Shown one piece after another: positions 49,580 to 58,895 of a stretch of DNA of 64,000 bases (position 1 is its first letter; each line of letters begins with the position of its first letter). The DNA lies in the NCBI GenBank assembly GCA_049324695.1, contig JBMOMJ010000047.1, positions 1 through 64,000 of the forward strand, given 5' to 3'. The stretch is from PMG-095 sp049324695. Lineage in GTDB: Bacteria > Myxococcota_A > Polyangia > Polyangiales > Polyangiaceae. The translations under genes were made by a program, and so were the position numbers. The notes beneath the pieces were generated by a model that worked only from the letters and a program-made list of their open reading frames with translations, was not told the DNA's origin and did no database searches.

Positions 49580-51387
49580 GCGCTCCCCACACCGGTTGCG
49601 GCTGGCCAGGGCTCTCCTAGCCAGTGCTTCGCGACCTTCATGTTCAGCAGGCGATGCTCGTTCTCTCCCGACGCGAACCATTCGTGCACGGGAGCGTTGA
49701 AGCCAGCTTTCTTTTTTCGCAGCACGGACGCCGGCACCAGCGAGCTCGCTACGCGACGCAGCGCGACCTTCTCGCTGCTCCCCGCAAGCTTCAACTCTGG
49801 AGGTAGGCTGGCCACGAATTCGACGAGAGGGCCGTCTAGAAACGGTGCACGCCCCTCGATGGAGGACGCCATGGTGGCGCGGTCAAGCTTGACTAGGATG
49901 TCGTCCACTAGCCACGTTTTGGCGTCGACGTAGAGGTGCTGGGAAAGCTCATCCAGACCCCCGACCTCCGCGTAGTGCTCCGCGAATGACAAGAAGGGAT
50001 CCGAAGCGCGTACCTCCTCGGAGTGCTCGGCCCCGAGGAGCGCTATTCGCTCCGCCACAGTGTGAAGCTCACGCCAGGAATAGTGAGCGCGCCGGTAGTC
50101 GTGAGGCATACCTCGCGCGAACTGACGGGCGCGAAATCCCAAGTTCATTTTCGCTCGCGATTCACGCAGATGCGACACGACCAGCCGTGCGATCTGTGCG
50201 CGCGCCGGGCTCGGAATCCAGCGTACTCGGCGCGCCCACCGATCCGCCCGATACGTGGCATAGCCTGCAAAGATCTCGTCGGCGCCATCGCCGCCCAGCA
50301 CCACTTTCACGTGACGTGCAGCAAGCGCGCTCACTTGAACCATCGGCACGAGTGACGTGTCCGAGAATGGCTCATCGTACGCGGCGATCGCTTCGCGTGT
50401 CATGCGCGGACCATCGCCACGCGAAATCGAGAGCTCGTGGTGGATGGTCTCGAGGACCTTCGAAACATTGCGGGCGTCTGATGATTCGTCGTAGCTCGGC
50501 TGCTCGAAACCAGCGCTGAAAGTGTGAAGTTCGTATGGCAGGTGTCGCTTGGCGATCGCTGTCAGCGTGCTCGAGTCGAGACCGCCGCTTAGGAAGGTTC
50601 CAACTGGCACATCCGCCACCAGGCGCTCCGATACCGCGCGGTCCAGGTGATGTCGCAGACGCTCGATGGCGTCATTTGTCGATCCCAGCCACCGCCTTCG
50701 AAAGCAGCTGGCATAGTCCCAATAGCGCGTCAGTTGCGGCGGTGCGCCGGGCTTCACACGCAGGTATGTCGCTGGAGGCAGCTTGAGCACGTCAGGATGC
50801 GCCGAAAGCGGACCTAGTATGTAGCCGAGCGCGAGGTAGTGATTCAACGCCGCGATTGAAGGAGGCTTCTCAATGAAGCCGGGCGCGACGCGCAACGCTC
50901 GGAGCTCCGAGGCAAACGCGAAGACTCGGCCCAGATGACCGTAGTAGAGCGGCTTCTCGCCAAAACGGTCACGCGCGAGCACGAGTTCGCGCTCATATCG
51001 ATCCCACACACCGAGCGCGAACATCCCGTTGAAGCGTTCGAACGCGGCAACACCCCATGCCGCGAACGCCTCAACGACAACCTCCGTATCCGAGGTGGTC
51101 TTGAAGGTGTGTCCCTTCTCGAGCAACGACTCGCGAAGCTCACGGAAGTTGTAGATCTCTCCATTGAAAGTCAAGGTGTAACGCCCACTCGCATCCGTCA
51201 TTGGTTGCGTAGCACGTTCAGAAAGATCGATGATCGAGAGTCGTGCATGGCCAAACGCCGCTACACCGTCGACGTCGACCACTCTCGACGCGTCGGGCCC
51301 GCGATGCCGAAGGGCCGCAACCATTGCCGATAGCTGCGTCTCGCAAGGAGCCCCGTCAGGCCGAACAACGCCGGCGATTCCACACAT
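49576..51387 (-). CDS. asnB: Glutamine-hydrolysing asparagine synthase-like amidotransferase
   Basis: 603-aa AsnB-family enzyme, shorter and divergent from the one at 40320. Cys2 of MCGIAGV is the glutaminase nucleophile and fixes the start; HRGPDASR, HARLSIIDLS and FNGEIYNF follow. The synthetase domain has the PP-loop SGGLDSSTLTAI, LGGDGADEIFAGYATYR and KLDRATMASSIEGRAPFLD. It is the first gene of the minus-strand run towards wzc. Two AsnB enzymes in one locus suggest two amidation steps or two acceptors, possibly uronic acids (inference). Confidence 0.9.
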   Translation of the reverse strand: MCGIAGVVRPDGAPCETQLSAMVAALRHRGPDASRVVDVDGVAAFGHARLSIIDLSERATQPMTDASGRYTLTFNGEIYNFRELRESLLEKGHTFKTTSDTEVVVEAFAAWGVAAFERFNGMFALGVWDRYERELVLARDRFGEKPLYYGHLGRVFAFASELRALRVAPGFIEKPPSIAALNHYLALGYILGPLSAHPDVLKLPPATYLRVKPGAPPQLTRYWDYASCFRRRWLGSTNDAIERLRHHLDRAVSERLVADVPVGTFLSGGLDSSTLTAIAKRHLPYELHTFSAGFEQPSYDESSDARNVSKVLETIHHELSISRGDGPRMTREAIAAYDEPFSDTSLVPMVQVSALAARHVKVVLGGDGADEIFAGYATYRADRWARRVRWIPSPARAQIARLVVSHLRESRAKMNLGFRARQFARGMPHDYRRAHYSWRELHTVAERIALLGAEHSEEVRASDPFLSFAEHYAEVGGLDELSQHLYVDAKTWLVDDILVKLDRATMASSIEGRAPFLDGPLVEFVASLPPELKLAGSSEKVALRRVASSLVPASVLRKKKAGFNAPVHEWFASGENEHRLLNMKVAKHWLGEPWPAATGVGSA

Positions 51388-51718
51388 CGTGCGCGTCTTC
51401 TACCTCAGTCAAGCGGAGCGCCGCAAGCCGCGGACCACGAGCATTTTGCGAGGCGCTCACGTCGAGAGCGCCTCACGCGACGTGCCCAAGAAGAAGCTGG
51501 GAACCCATCGCGCGGTTCGGATGCATCATCGAAAAAGCAGACTGGCTCAACGGAGCGTGAATGCCGCACGCATGAGGAGCAACCAAGGCTGGCTCGGTGA
51601 ATGATCCCTTCTCTGCCGCGTCTCCAGCCCAAAACGCGATCGGCGCTCGGTCTCGTGCCGGTGAGAACACCACTCCGGGGAAGTAACATTCCTGAGGCGG
51701 GTTCCGCCAGCGCCACAC
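51388..51718. other. Intergenic stretch, nothing recognised
   Basis: 331 bp between two minus-strand genes. Short open frames on both strands here are shadows running in from the neighbours. I see no hairpin with a U-tract, no repeat and no promoter consensus. It should contain the promoter of the asnB-to-wzc run. Confidence 0.4.
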
Positions 51719-54700
51719 TCAGTCGAAGTTGCCCCCCAACTGGACCCAGCTTTGACCCTCGAGGCGTAGAAGCTCGCCGCGCTGACCGCGCGCGAACGCT
51801 CCGCCCGGAAACGCCGTCGGGGAGCCAACGATATTCCCCCCCTGATTCTCGTAAGCCCAGCCATTCGCGATAGAAAACGTGCCGAGGGAGCCGCCAGTCG
51901 TGCGCGCATGCACCTGAACGGTTCCGTCCTCTTTTACCGCCGCGCTCGGGGAGCCGCTCAACACATCGCCGAGGGGCGCGCGCATAGCCGTCCAACCCCA
52001 ACCCGAAACAGCAGGCGCGCCCCGCACCAGGCCACCGTTCACGTCTGAGATGTATACGCCCATCCCGTCGCTGGGTTCAGCGACAGCGGCTGGAACGCCC
52101 AAGAAGCGCCCGCCCAACTCTTCGAGTACCCATGGGCCTTCTCCGTCGGATGCGAGGTGTATCAGTGCGCGATCCGAATTCCGAACGAACAAATCGAGTT
52201 GGCCCGGTGCGCGTGCCACGAGCGCGGGAAGGCCGCGCACCCGAAGCCCTCTAGCAACGGGCTGGAACTGAATGCCATTGCCGTGCGACCACCAGTGATA
52301 GAGCTCGTAGTCGCTGCCAACCGCGACGACATCCCAGTGGCCGTCGCCCCAGCTGGCAGCCACCGGATCGCTATTGATTCGAACGGAACTCGGCAGGTCC
52401 TGTGAGGTCCACTCCAAGGAGGTACCAAAGCTATACGAGAGCTGGTTCGATTCTGGTGCTCGATAGAAGATATCGAAACTTCCTTCCGCGCGCCCGATCA
52501 CGGACGGCACACCCACGACGGCTATGCCAGCGTCGCGCCAGCCTTCAGGCGTGTGCTGCGCAAGAGTTCCGTTCATACCGCGCACGAAAGCGTGCAGCTT
52601 CGAGGCGGCGCCAACGCTGCGGCGTGTTTGACTGAGCTCGGCGATGAGCGTGTCGACGACTGTACTCCAAGAAATTTGATGCTCCGCAGCGGCCTCGTCG
52701 ATGTGGAGCCGAAAGTGCCCCGTCCCAAGCGTACTCAGCGCTTCGCGCACGCGGCCCTCGTACGCGCGCAACTGGCGGTCGTACGCTCCCTCTCCCTCGG
52801 GTGCGCGCTGAAGTTCACCGAAACAGCAGCTATCTCTTCGGTTCAGTACCTGGACCTGCTTGCGTCCCATGCCGTACGCAGCCAGGAGATATATATCCAA
52901 GTATCCCGCGACTGAGTAGAACGTCGGGTCGTGCTGTTCTCTATCGCCAGCCTCTCCCGGCCCGCGCAAATACAAGGGTAGCGTACCCGCGACCGGCACA
53001 CTGAGGCTGACCCGGGGGTCCAACGCAGCATATACAGTGGCTGTCCAGCCGCCGCCAGAAAGGCCCACGGCGCTGAAGTCCGAGTACTGAGGGAACTCGT
53101 CGACCTCAGCCTGCGTTTGTAGGTAGTTGAGCACGCGTGCGGTTGGCTCCACGAAGAACCGCATGGCGCCGCCGGTCTCCGGATCGAACGACACATGATC
53201 GAACAACCAGTCATGTGGATGAGCACAGTCCTGCCAATCGCTCGGACAACCACACTGTGAGGTCGTAAGCTGGGCCATCTGCACTACGATTGGCGAGTAA
53301 CCATTGGTCAACAACGAGCTGACGGTACGCCACATGCCGGCCCCCTCGTCATCATCGCTATGACTATCGTCGAGCGCGCAATCATGCCCCTGGAGCAAAA
53401 CAACGGCTCGAGCTCGGACGGACGAGCTCGGAATGAAGTGATATGCCCGCGCCTCGACCTGAATGTCGGCTCCCTCGTTGCTGCGCGCGGGCATCGAAAT
53501 GTCGAGCTCATCGACGCGCGCCAGATTCGAAAGACCTGTCATCGGACTCGCCACGTTCCGTCGCACGATGGGGAGCTGATCGAGCGATGGGAACCCTGCG
53601 CGACCCCAAATCGCCTGCACCATGCGCGCGCGCAGGTTCGTGGCATCCTCGTCGGATTGAATCGTGATCGTACGGTCGTCGACGAGACCGTTGGAGCCGT
53701 AGCTCGTGGGCCACACTTCGACAGACCCGCCCGTGTAAGCTTCGTACTCGGCGCTGCTCCCCCGCTGCCTCGTCCAAACCTGCCAGTTGTACGTCCCTAC
53801 GGAAATTCCGGACGTCTGCCACTCAAAGCTCGACGAGGAATCCCAGTCTCGGAACAACGACCAGACTCCGCTCGGATCCTGCACCCAGAATTGGTATTGA
53901 GCATCTGAGCAGCCGCTTGCGCCAGCATAGACCGTTAGCGACGAACCCTGCACCGCGCCCGCCACCAGGGTGCCGAGCGACGAGAACTGAAGCTGGGCCG
54001 CCGAACACACCTCGGGAGCGGGCTCCAGCTGAAAACGCAAGCCGCCGTATGCGTCGTAGCTCGCCTGACTGCCCGCCGCGCGCATCCACACTTGGAAGTG
54101 GTAGGCGCCCGAAGCTGCGCCAGTCGTTTGCCAGGCGTAGCTCGGATCCGCCGCATACGGACGTACGATGCGCCAACCACCGTCTGGCGGCAGCATCCAA
54201 AATTCGTACTCTGGTGTGGCACATGCACTCGCGGACCCAGTTAGCTGAATCGTGTCACCTACGTGTGCCACCCGCGCTGGACTCGCGCTCATGGCGGCGC
54301 TGCCCGAGCACGGTGTCGCGGCCTCGCTCGCCAGCGTCACGCGAGCGCCAGCGTACGCGTCATAAGCCGCCTCAGTGCCCGCAGCGCGACTCCACACCTG
54401 GAAGTCGTAGCTACCGAGCTGCATCGCGCTCGTGTCGAACGAGTACGACGGGTCGGCCGCAAAATCGCGAACGACGCTCCAGCCGGCATTGGGGGCCAAC
54501 ATCCAGAACTTGTACTCTGGCTGAGCACAGCCGGAGCTCGACGCGGTTAGGGTGACGGCCGTACCAGGGACGACGCTGCCGGCAGCACTACTAACCAGTG
54601 CCGCGGCGCCTAAGCACGCGCTCGTCGACTGCACCCGTACGCTTCGCGCGGCATAGGTCTCGTAAACGGCGGAGCTCCCAGCTGCGCGAACCCAGACCTG

Positions 54701-55117
54701 AAAATCGTACTTGCCCTCGACCAGCTCACTCGTATCCCAGCTGAAGTTAGGGTCGGAATCGTATGGGCGAATGATTGCCCAGGGACCATTCGGCGGCGAA
54801 ACCCAGTACTGGTATTCCGCTTGCTCCGACGGTGCACACGCCCCCCCAGCCGCAAACTGTACGACGGTTCCACGGCTCACACTTGCGGTGGCAGGACTTG
54901 CCTGCAGCCCGCTAGCCGCACACAAACTCGCGCGATCGGCGGTCGGATGCTCGGCGACGGACACGTCGTCTTTGCAACCGACCACACCGGCTAAGACTGT
55001 CACAAGCGCTGAGATTTTAAGCAATCCACGGATCACCAAGTCATTTGCGGCCAGGCGATTACCTTCTTCAGAGGTATGTGAGTGTAAGCGTGCCTCTACA
55101 CCAGACATCCTATCCAT
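51719..55117 (-). CDS. Composite lipoprotein: four beta-sandwich-like repeats, alpha/beta hydrolase domain, PLL/DUF346-like lectin propeller
   Basis: 1132-aa surface protein. Lipobox GVVGC (Cys48); ATG 55117 is used, though GTG 55036 would give a shorter signal. Four repeats of about 100 residues (about 65-470) have YxYW/YxFW, W-x-x-W spacing, SWDTS/SFDTS/AWQTT/EWQTS and FQVWxR strands ending YETY or YDAY. About 490-835 is an alpha/beta hydrolase: VVLLQGHDC, nucleophile elbow GLSGGG, acid in NRRDSCC, His in AEHQIS. About 845-1132 holds repeats such as GSFDIFYRAP, GHWDVVAVGSDYELYHWW and GQLDLFVRNSDRALIHL, typical of DUF346/PLL lectin propellers. It may be a surface esterase targeting glycans. 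Monocistronic by spacing. Confidence 0.85.
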   Translation of the reverse strand: MDRMSGVEARLHSHTSEEGNRLAANDLVIRGLLKISALVTVLAGVVGCKDDVSVAEHPTADRASLCAASGLQASPATASVSRGTVVQFAAGGACAPSEQAEYQYWVSPPNGPWAIIRPYDSDPNFSWDTSELVEGKYDFQVWVRAAGSSAVYETYAARSVRVQSTSACLGAAALVSSAAGSVVPGTAVTLTASSSGCAQPEYKFWMLAPNAGWSVVRDFAADPSYSFDTSAMQLGSYDFQVWSRAAGTEAAYDAYAGARVTLASEAATPCSGSAAMSASPARVAHVGDTIQLTGSASACATPEYEFWMLPPDGGWRIVRPYAADPSYAWQTTGAASGAYHFQVWMRAAGSQASYDAYGGLRFQLEPAPEVCSAAQLQFSSLGTLVAGAVQGSSLTVYAGASGCSDAQYQFWVQDPSGVWSLFRDWDSSSSFEWQTSGISVGTYNWQVWTRQRGSSAEYEAYTGGSVEVWPTSYGSNGLVDDRTITIQSDEDATNLRARMVQAIWGRAGFPSLDQLPIVRRNVASPMTGLSNLARVDELDISMPARSNEGADIQVEARAYHFIPSSSVRARAVVLLQGHDCALDDSHSDDDEGAGMWRTVSSLLTNGYSPIVVQMAQLTTSQCGCPSDWQDCAHPHDWLFDHVSFDPETGGAMRFFVEPTARVLNYLQTQAEVDEFPQYSDFSAVGLSGGGWTATVYAALDPRVSLSVPVAGTLPLYLRGPGEAGDREQHDPTFYSVAGYLDIYLLAAYGMGRKQVQVLNRRDSCCFGELQRAPEGEGAYDRQLRAYEGRVREALSTLGTGHFRLHIDEAAAEHQISWSTVVDTLIAELSQTRRSVGAASKLHAFVRGMNGTLAQHTPEGWRDAGIAVVGVPSVIGRAEGSFDIFYRAPESNQLSYSFGTSLEWTSQDLPSSVRINSDPVAASWGDGHWDVVAVGSDYELYHWWSHGNGIQFQPVARGLRVRGLPALVARAPGQLDLFVRNSDRALIHLASDGEGPWVLEELGGRFLGVPAAVAEPSDGMGVYISDVNGGLVRGAPAVSGWGWTAMRAPLGDVLSGSPSAAVKEDGTVQVHARTTGGSLGTFSIANGWAYENQGGNIVGSPTAFPGGAFARGQRGELLRLEGQSWVQLGGNFD

Positions 55118-55234
55118 TCATAAACCCGAGGCATAGAATTGAGCTGCATTACTGAGTGGCAGCTGCGGCCGACAAACAGGGAAGCATTGCGCTTCTGCTC
55201 TCCTGCCTCGCGCCAATCGGCGCGGCAACCCCCG

Positions 55235-55249
55235 CACGCCCCGGGCGTG
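55235..55249 (-). terminator. Possible hairpin after DegT gene
   Basis: CACGCC and GGCGTG (loop CCG) lie 17 bp past the minus-strand stop at 55266, with a second 5-bp stem GCGCC/GGCGC at 55210-55223. There is no U-tract, so terminator function is only suggested by position. Confidence 0.3.
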
Positions 55250-55265
55250 TTCGTCTGCGTGGAAA

Positions 55266-56585
55266 CTAGCTCTCGAAGAACTCGCGAATAAGACGCACGT
55301 TCCGCTGGACTTCGTTCCTTCCGTAGCCCGGGTACGTGGGAAGAAGCAAAACGCCATCACCCGTCCTCCGGGCGTTCGGGCAGTCGCGTCGAAACTCGGC
55401 GAAACACTCGTAGTCTGCGCAATTGCCGATATGCTGGATCGTCAAATCACGACCGCGCTGTGTGAGAAATCTCAACAGCGCGTGCCGATCCGGGACCTCG
55501 ATTGGAAACGCCAGATAGATATGCGAGAGATCGTCCCGAAACGGCGGAAGGGTCAAGCGTGGCTGAAGATCGCGAAGCCCTTCGAAATACATACGCGCGC
55601 TCTCGATGCGCTGTTTGCTGTCGGCGTCGATCGTTGGAAGCGCATGGCGCACGAGCCGAGCTTGCATCGGCGTCATGCGCCGCAAGTACAGCTCGGGAAT
55701 CGCCGTCTTACGTTGCGGATCATCTTCGCCGCGCCAGCGTTTCGTAATTGCTTCAATGCCGCGCAGGTATCCGTAACGGTAGATCCAGTAGGTGGCCGCG
55801 TCGAACACTGGCCTCCATGTCAACACGTCACCGACAAGGCAAAATCCGACGCGCTGCAACAAGAAAGATGGCGCCTGCTGTGGAAAACTTTCGAGCTCGC
55901 GCTTTAGCCGTTCGTGCAGCGAGCTGTCGTTGGTGACCAGCATTCCACCGTAGAAGCTGTTCACGTTCTTAGCCATGCCAAAGCTCAGAATGCCGGCTCG
56001 ACCGATACTCCCGAGACGCTTGCCTCTGCTCATTGCGCCAAAAGCTTGGGCCGTATCCTCCAAAACAGGAATCCCGCGCTCATCGCAGAGCTCTACTATC
56101 TCGTGGACGTCGCACGCGAGGCCGTGGAGATGAGTGACCAACACTGCGCCCGTGCGTTCGCTCAGCAACGCGGCGACTTGCGCGGCGTCGATGTTGCAGG
56201 TGCCCGGCACGATGTCCGCGAACACAGGACGCGCTCCGGCACAGATGACCATGTTTACGACATCGTGAATCGTGTACGGAGACAAGATGACCTCTTGTCC
56301 GGGTTGGATTAGCGCACGAATCGCCAAGAAAATCCCAAGACGCGCCTGAGGAAGCGCCAACGCGTGCCGTACGCCCAAAAATTCGGCAACTTCGCGCTCC
56401 AGAGCGTCCACCGGCGCGGTGTCTTCCCAGGCTCGATTCAAAACGAGGTCGCGCGCAACGGACAGATAGTTGTGAGGGGTTCCATAAATGCGGAAACGCG
56501 ACGCCGGCGGCACGAAGAACCTCCCCTTCGCGCGTGCAAGTACCTGGGGCTGGTTCAAGCTTTGGATGGTTTCGCTTTCGGACAT
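55266..56585 (-). CDS. DegT/DnrJ/EryC1/StrS-family aminotransferase-like protein
   Basis: 439-aa PLP-fold protein. DALEREVAEFLGVRHALALPQARLGIFLAIRAL, LSPYTIHDVVNMVICAGARPVFADI and VLVTHLHGLACDVHEIVELC are family features; VLEDTAQAFGAMSRGKRLG holds the conserved Asp, and SFGMAKNVNSFYGGMLVTN the PLP lysine. It has an extra segment with hydrophobic stretches (about 235-285) and is longer than the usual 370-400 aa. Third gene of a GMC-GNAT-DegT run. With the GNAT neighbour it could make an N-acylated amino sugar (inference). Confidence 0.87.
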   Translation of the reverse strand: MSESETIQSLNQPQVLARAKGRFFVPPASRFRIYGTPHNYLSVARDLVLNRAWEDTAPVDALEREVAEFLGVRHALALPQARLGIFLAIRALIQPGQEVILSPYTIHDVVNMVICAGARPVFADIVPGTCNIDAAQVAALLSERTGAVLVTHLHGLACDVHEIVELCDERGIPVLEDTAQAFGAMSRGKRLGSIGRAGILSFGMAKNVNSFYGGMLVTNDSSLHERLKRELESFPQQAPSFLLQRVGFCLVGDVLTWRPVFDAATYWIYRYGYLRGIEAITKRWRGEDDPQRKTAIPELYLRRMTPMQARLVRHALPTIDADSKQRIESARMYFEGLRDLQPRLTLPPFRDDLSHIYLAFPIEVPDRHALLRFLTQRGRDLTIQHIGNCADYECFAEFRRDCPNARRTGDGVLLLPTYPGYGRNEVQRNVRLIREFFES

Positions 56586-56593
56586 TTACGACC

Positions 56594-57220
56594 TCAGTTT
56601 TGCTCAGCGGGCTTGCTAGCCAATCCTTTACGCAGAAAAACGTACCCATCACCACAGAACTCGCGCGCGTCGAACTCCACGAAGCCTCGTCGGCGATAGA
56701 AGTTCAGGGTCGCTGCGTTGTTGTCTCGCAGTGTCCGCACGCAGTACTCAGCAACGCGCTGCTGCCTCAGCGATTCCTCCACGCGCGATAGGAGCTCGCT
56801 TCCAATTGAGCGACCTGCACGCGAGCCATCGACAAAGATCTGCATCAGCTCAGGTAGGCTCGCGTCCGCGCTGGGCGCACTCAGTTTCTCGCGCGCGAAG
56901 GCTAGCACCTGCCGCCGCAGCACCGGTCGATGAGCGAGCGCGCGTGTAAGCTCACTACCGAAGCGCAGCGGTGAGCTGCCAACGAACCGGTTGGTCACGC
57001 TACCGGGATCCATGCTCACGACAGCAGCGCCCCAAATGCCCTCCTCGCGCCCAGCAACGAACAACTCCTCCGTACCCGAATTGAGAACCCAGGCGTAGTA
57101 GCGCACCAAGGTGTTCGCGCCCATGTTGCCGAGTATCGAACCGGGCAGCGTGGCAGCATGCAGGTGAGCGAGACGCCGCAATTCGGTGGAGGACGGCGGC
57201 GGAGCAGTGCGAAAGGCCAT
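56594..57220 (-). CDS. GNAT-family N-acyltransferase
   Basis: 208-aa acyltransferase. The C-terminal half has the GNAT signature QIFVDGSRAGRSIGSELLSRV (acetyl-CoA P-loop-like site) and VRTLRDNNAATLNFYRRRGF, and the N-terminus a substrate part, LAHLHAATLPGSILGNMG. ATG 57220 has GGGGA at fitting distance and lies 1 nt from the stop of the GMC gene; a TTG at 57241 extends the frame. It is 8 bp upstream of the DegT gene. Possible N-acylation of the amino sugar made by that enzyme. Confidence 0.85.
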   Translation of the reverse strand: MAFRTAPPPSSTELRRLAHLHAATLPGSILGNMGANTLVRYYAWVLNSGTEELFVAGREEGIWGAAVVSMDPGSVTNRFVGSSPLRFGSELTRALAHRPVLRRQVLAFAREKLSAPSADASLPELMQIFVDGSRAGRSIGSELLSRVEESLRQQRVAEYCVRTLRDNNAATLNFYRRRGFVEFDAREFCGDGYVFLRKGLASKPAEQN

Positions 57221-57221
57221 T

Positions 57222-58817
57222 TCAACGTTCCCCTGTCGCAATCATGGACGCGATGCGATTTGCGTTCGCCATCGTAGTGTACGTGAACGTCGTGGCGCCT
57301 AGGCTCGGAAGTACGCTGCTGTCGACGATGTGCACGCGTGGCAGCAACGGCAACTGGCCGAGAAGATCCGTCTCCAGCTGCCGTGGTGAGGCGCTGTGAG
57401 GGAAAAGACCTCCGATATGATTTCCGTCACCCGGCGCTCCCATCTCAATTAGCGGGGGCAAAGCAACAGCGCCGAGGTCGCGCGCCAGCCTTGTCAGTTT
57501 ATACGCGACCCGTCTGACTGCGCGCCGTGTATGCTCACGTTGGTGGCTGATCAGCTGCAGACCCGCGCGACCACCACGCTCGTCAGGGCGGGCTCGGACT
57601 TCGATGGTACCTCCCTCTTTCGAGTGGAGATAACCTTGAATGACAAACAGCCGCTCTAAAAATGGTTTTCCAACCATGCCCTGAAATCGACCAAGCCAGC
57701 CGGTGAAGTGCGCTACGCGGCTCGCAATGAATTCGTTGAAGGTGTAGACCTGCAAGTGCACGGTGTAGGCAGAAACGGCTGGATCAAACAGCTCTATGAA
57801 TAGTTGCGCGAGGGTATGGAGGCGTTCACGCTCCACGCCAGGGGCGCCACGCATCGCCAGGAGCGGTAGCAAAAAGTAGGGTTGGAACTGCAAGCTGGCC
57901 GGAGTGCCGTAGAGCCTCAAAGAGTCGAAAACAATGCGTGCGGTCGAGACGGGACCACACGCAAGGAACACCCGATCGGCCTCCAATTCCAGGGGCGCCG
58001 CTGAAGCTCCCTCGTTGCCTATCAGACGAACCTTCGAGCCACCCGCCAGGGACTCGACTCGATCAATCATGACCCCTCCGCGATAGCGAAAGGCGCTTTT
58101 CGTGCGCCACTGCTCTAGAACATCCACCGTGCTCCAAATCGCGAAATACGGGCAGCCCGAAAGACACAGGCCAGTGTACTGACAACCCGGGCTCGAAGCG
58201 CTCGCCTGCGCTCGAACGGCGAGTCGCGATTTGCCGAACGTGACGCCACTCGCGGCGAGCTGCTTGCGGCGGGCACTCATCCGTCGGAGAAGCTTGGCCG
58301 CCAGCATTGATGGTCGCAGCGATTGCGACGGCGCACGGTAAAACGGAAACTGCTCCTCGAGATCGTCGTGATCGGCTGCGAGGGGCATAATCTCCGCAAT
58401 TCGCGCGTAGTGCGGAGTCAGCGCGGAAAGGTCGAAGGGCCAGTCCGCGATGTCTCGCTGCAGCGTAGGGAGAACCGCCGCACCCCAAACGTTGGAAAGA
58501 CCTCCGCGAGCCAGCGAGAGAAAGCACTTCGTTCCTACTTGGTCGAGCCGCTCCATCTCCTCGAGGCCATATGGGAAGCTCGAGCCGTAGCTGAGCTTGA
58601 TGGGGATGCGTGAGCGATCGACCTGTGCCGGCCGGATGGACGAAAGGTCTGATGGCAGCCAGCGCTCGGGCCCGATTTCCGCTAAGCGGCGGGCAGCCTG
58701 GAGGCGCTCGGGCTCGCATTGTTGCCCGGCATCCAACAGCGTTACCTGCTCACCAGCATCGAGGAGGGCTTTGGCGGCGGCAACACCGGATGGGCCCGAC
58801 CCGATCACGTAGTGCAT
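57222..58817 (-). CDS. GMC-family FAD oxidoreductase
   Basis: 531-aa flavoprotein of the glucose-methanol-choline class, oxidising an alcohol of unknown identity. FAD site YVIGSGPSGVAAAKALLDAG (about 3-22), SLARGGLSNVWGAAVLPT substrate-side loop, a CPYF/GCPYFAIW segment, HIGGLFPHSASPR and C-terminal HIVDSSVLPSLGATTFTYTT. The usual active-site His is likely in the NHIGGLFPH stretch. Such enzymes are rare in polysaccharide loci; the unit GMC-GNAT-DegT suggests oxidation to a keto group followed by amination and acylation (inference). Confidence 0.85.
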   Translation of the reverse strand: MHYVIGSGPSGVAAAKALLDAGEQVTLLDAGQQCEPERLQAARRLAEIGPERWLPSDLSSIRPAQVDRSRIPIKLSYGSSFPYGLEEMERLDQVGTKCFLSLARGGLSNVWGAAVLPTLQRDIADWPFDLSALTPHYARIAEIMPLAADHDDLEEQFPFYRAPSQSLRPSMLAAKLLRRMSARRKQLAASGVTFGKSRLAVRAQASASSPGCQYTGLCLSGCPYFAIWSTVDVLEQWRTKSAFRYRGGVMIDRVESLAGGSKVRLIGNEGASAAPLELEADRVFLACGPVSTARIVFDSLRLYGTPASLQFQPYFLLPLLAMRGAPGVERERLHTLAQLFIELFDPAVSAYTVHLQVYTFNEFIASRVAHFTGWLGRFQGMVGKPFLERLFVIQGYLHSKEGGTIEVRARPDERGGRAGLQLISHQREHTRRAVRRVAYKLTRLARDLGAVALPPLIEMGAPGDGNHIGGLFPHSASPRQLETDLLGQLPLLPRVHIVDSSVLPSLGATTFTYTTMANANRIASMIATGER

Positions 58818-58895
58818 AGGTGCGTTCGCTATCAGGTCCCCTGAGGCAGAGCAAGCCCATGGAATCTGGGCAAACTGGCCGCAAGTGCGCCACGC

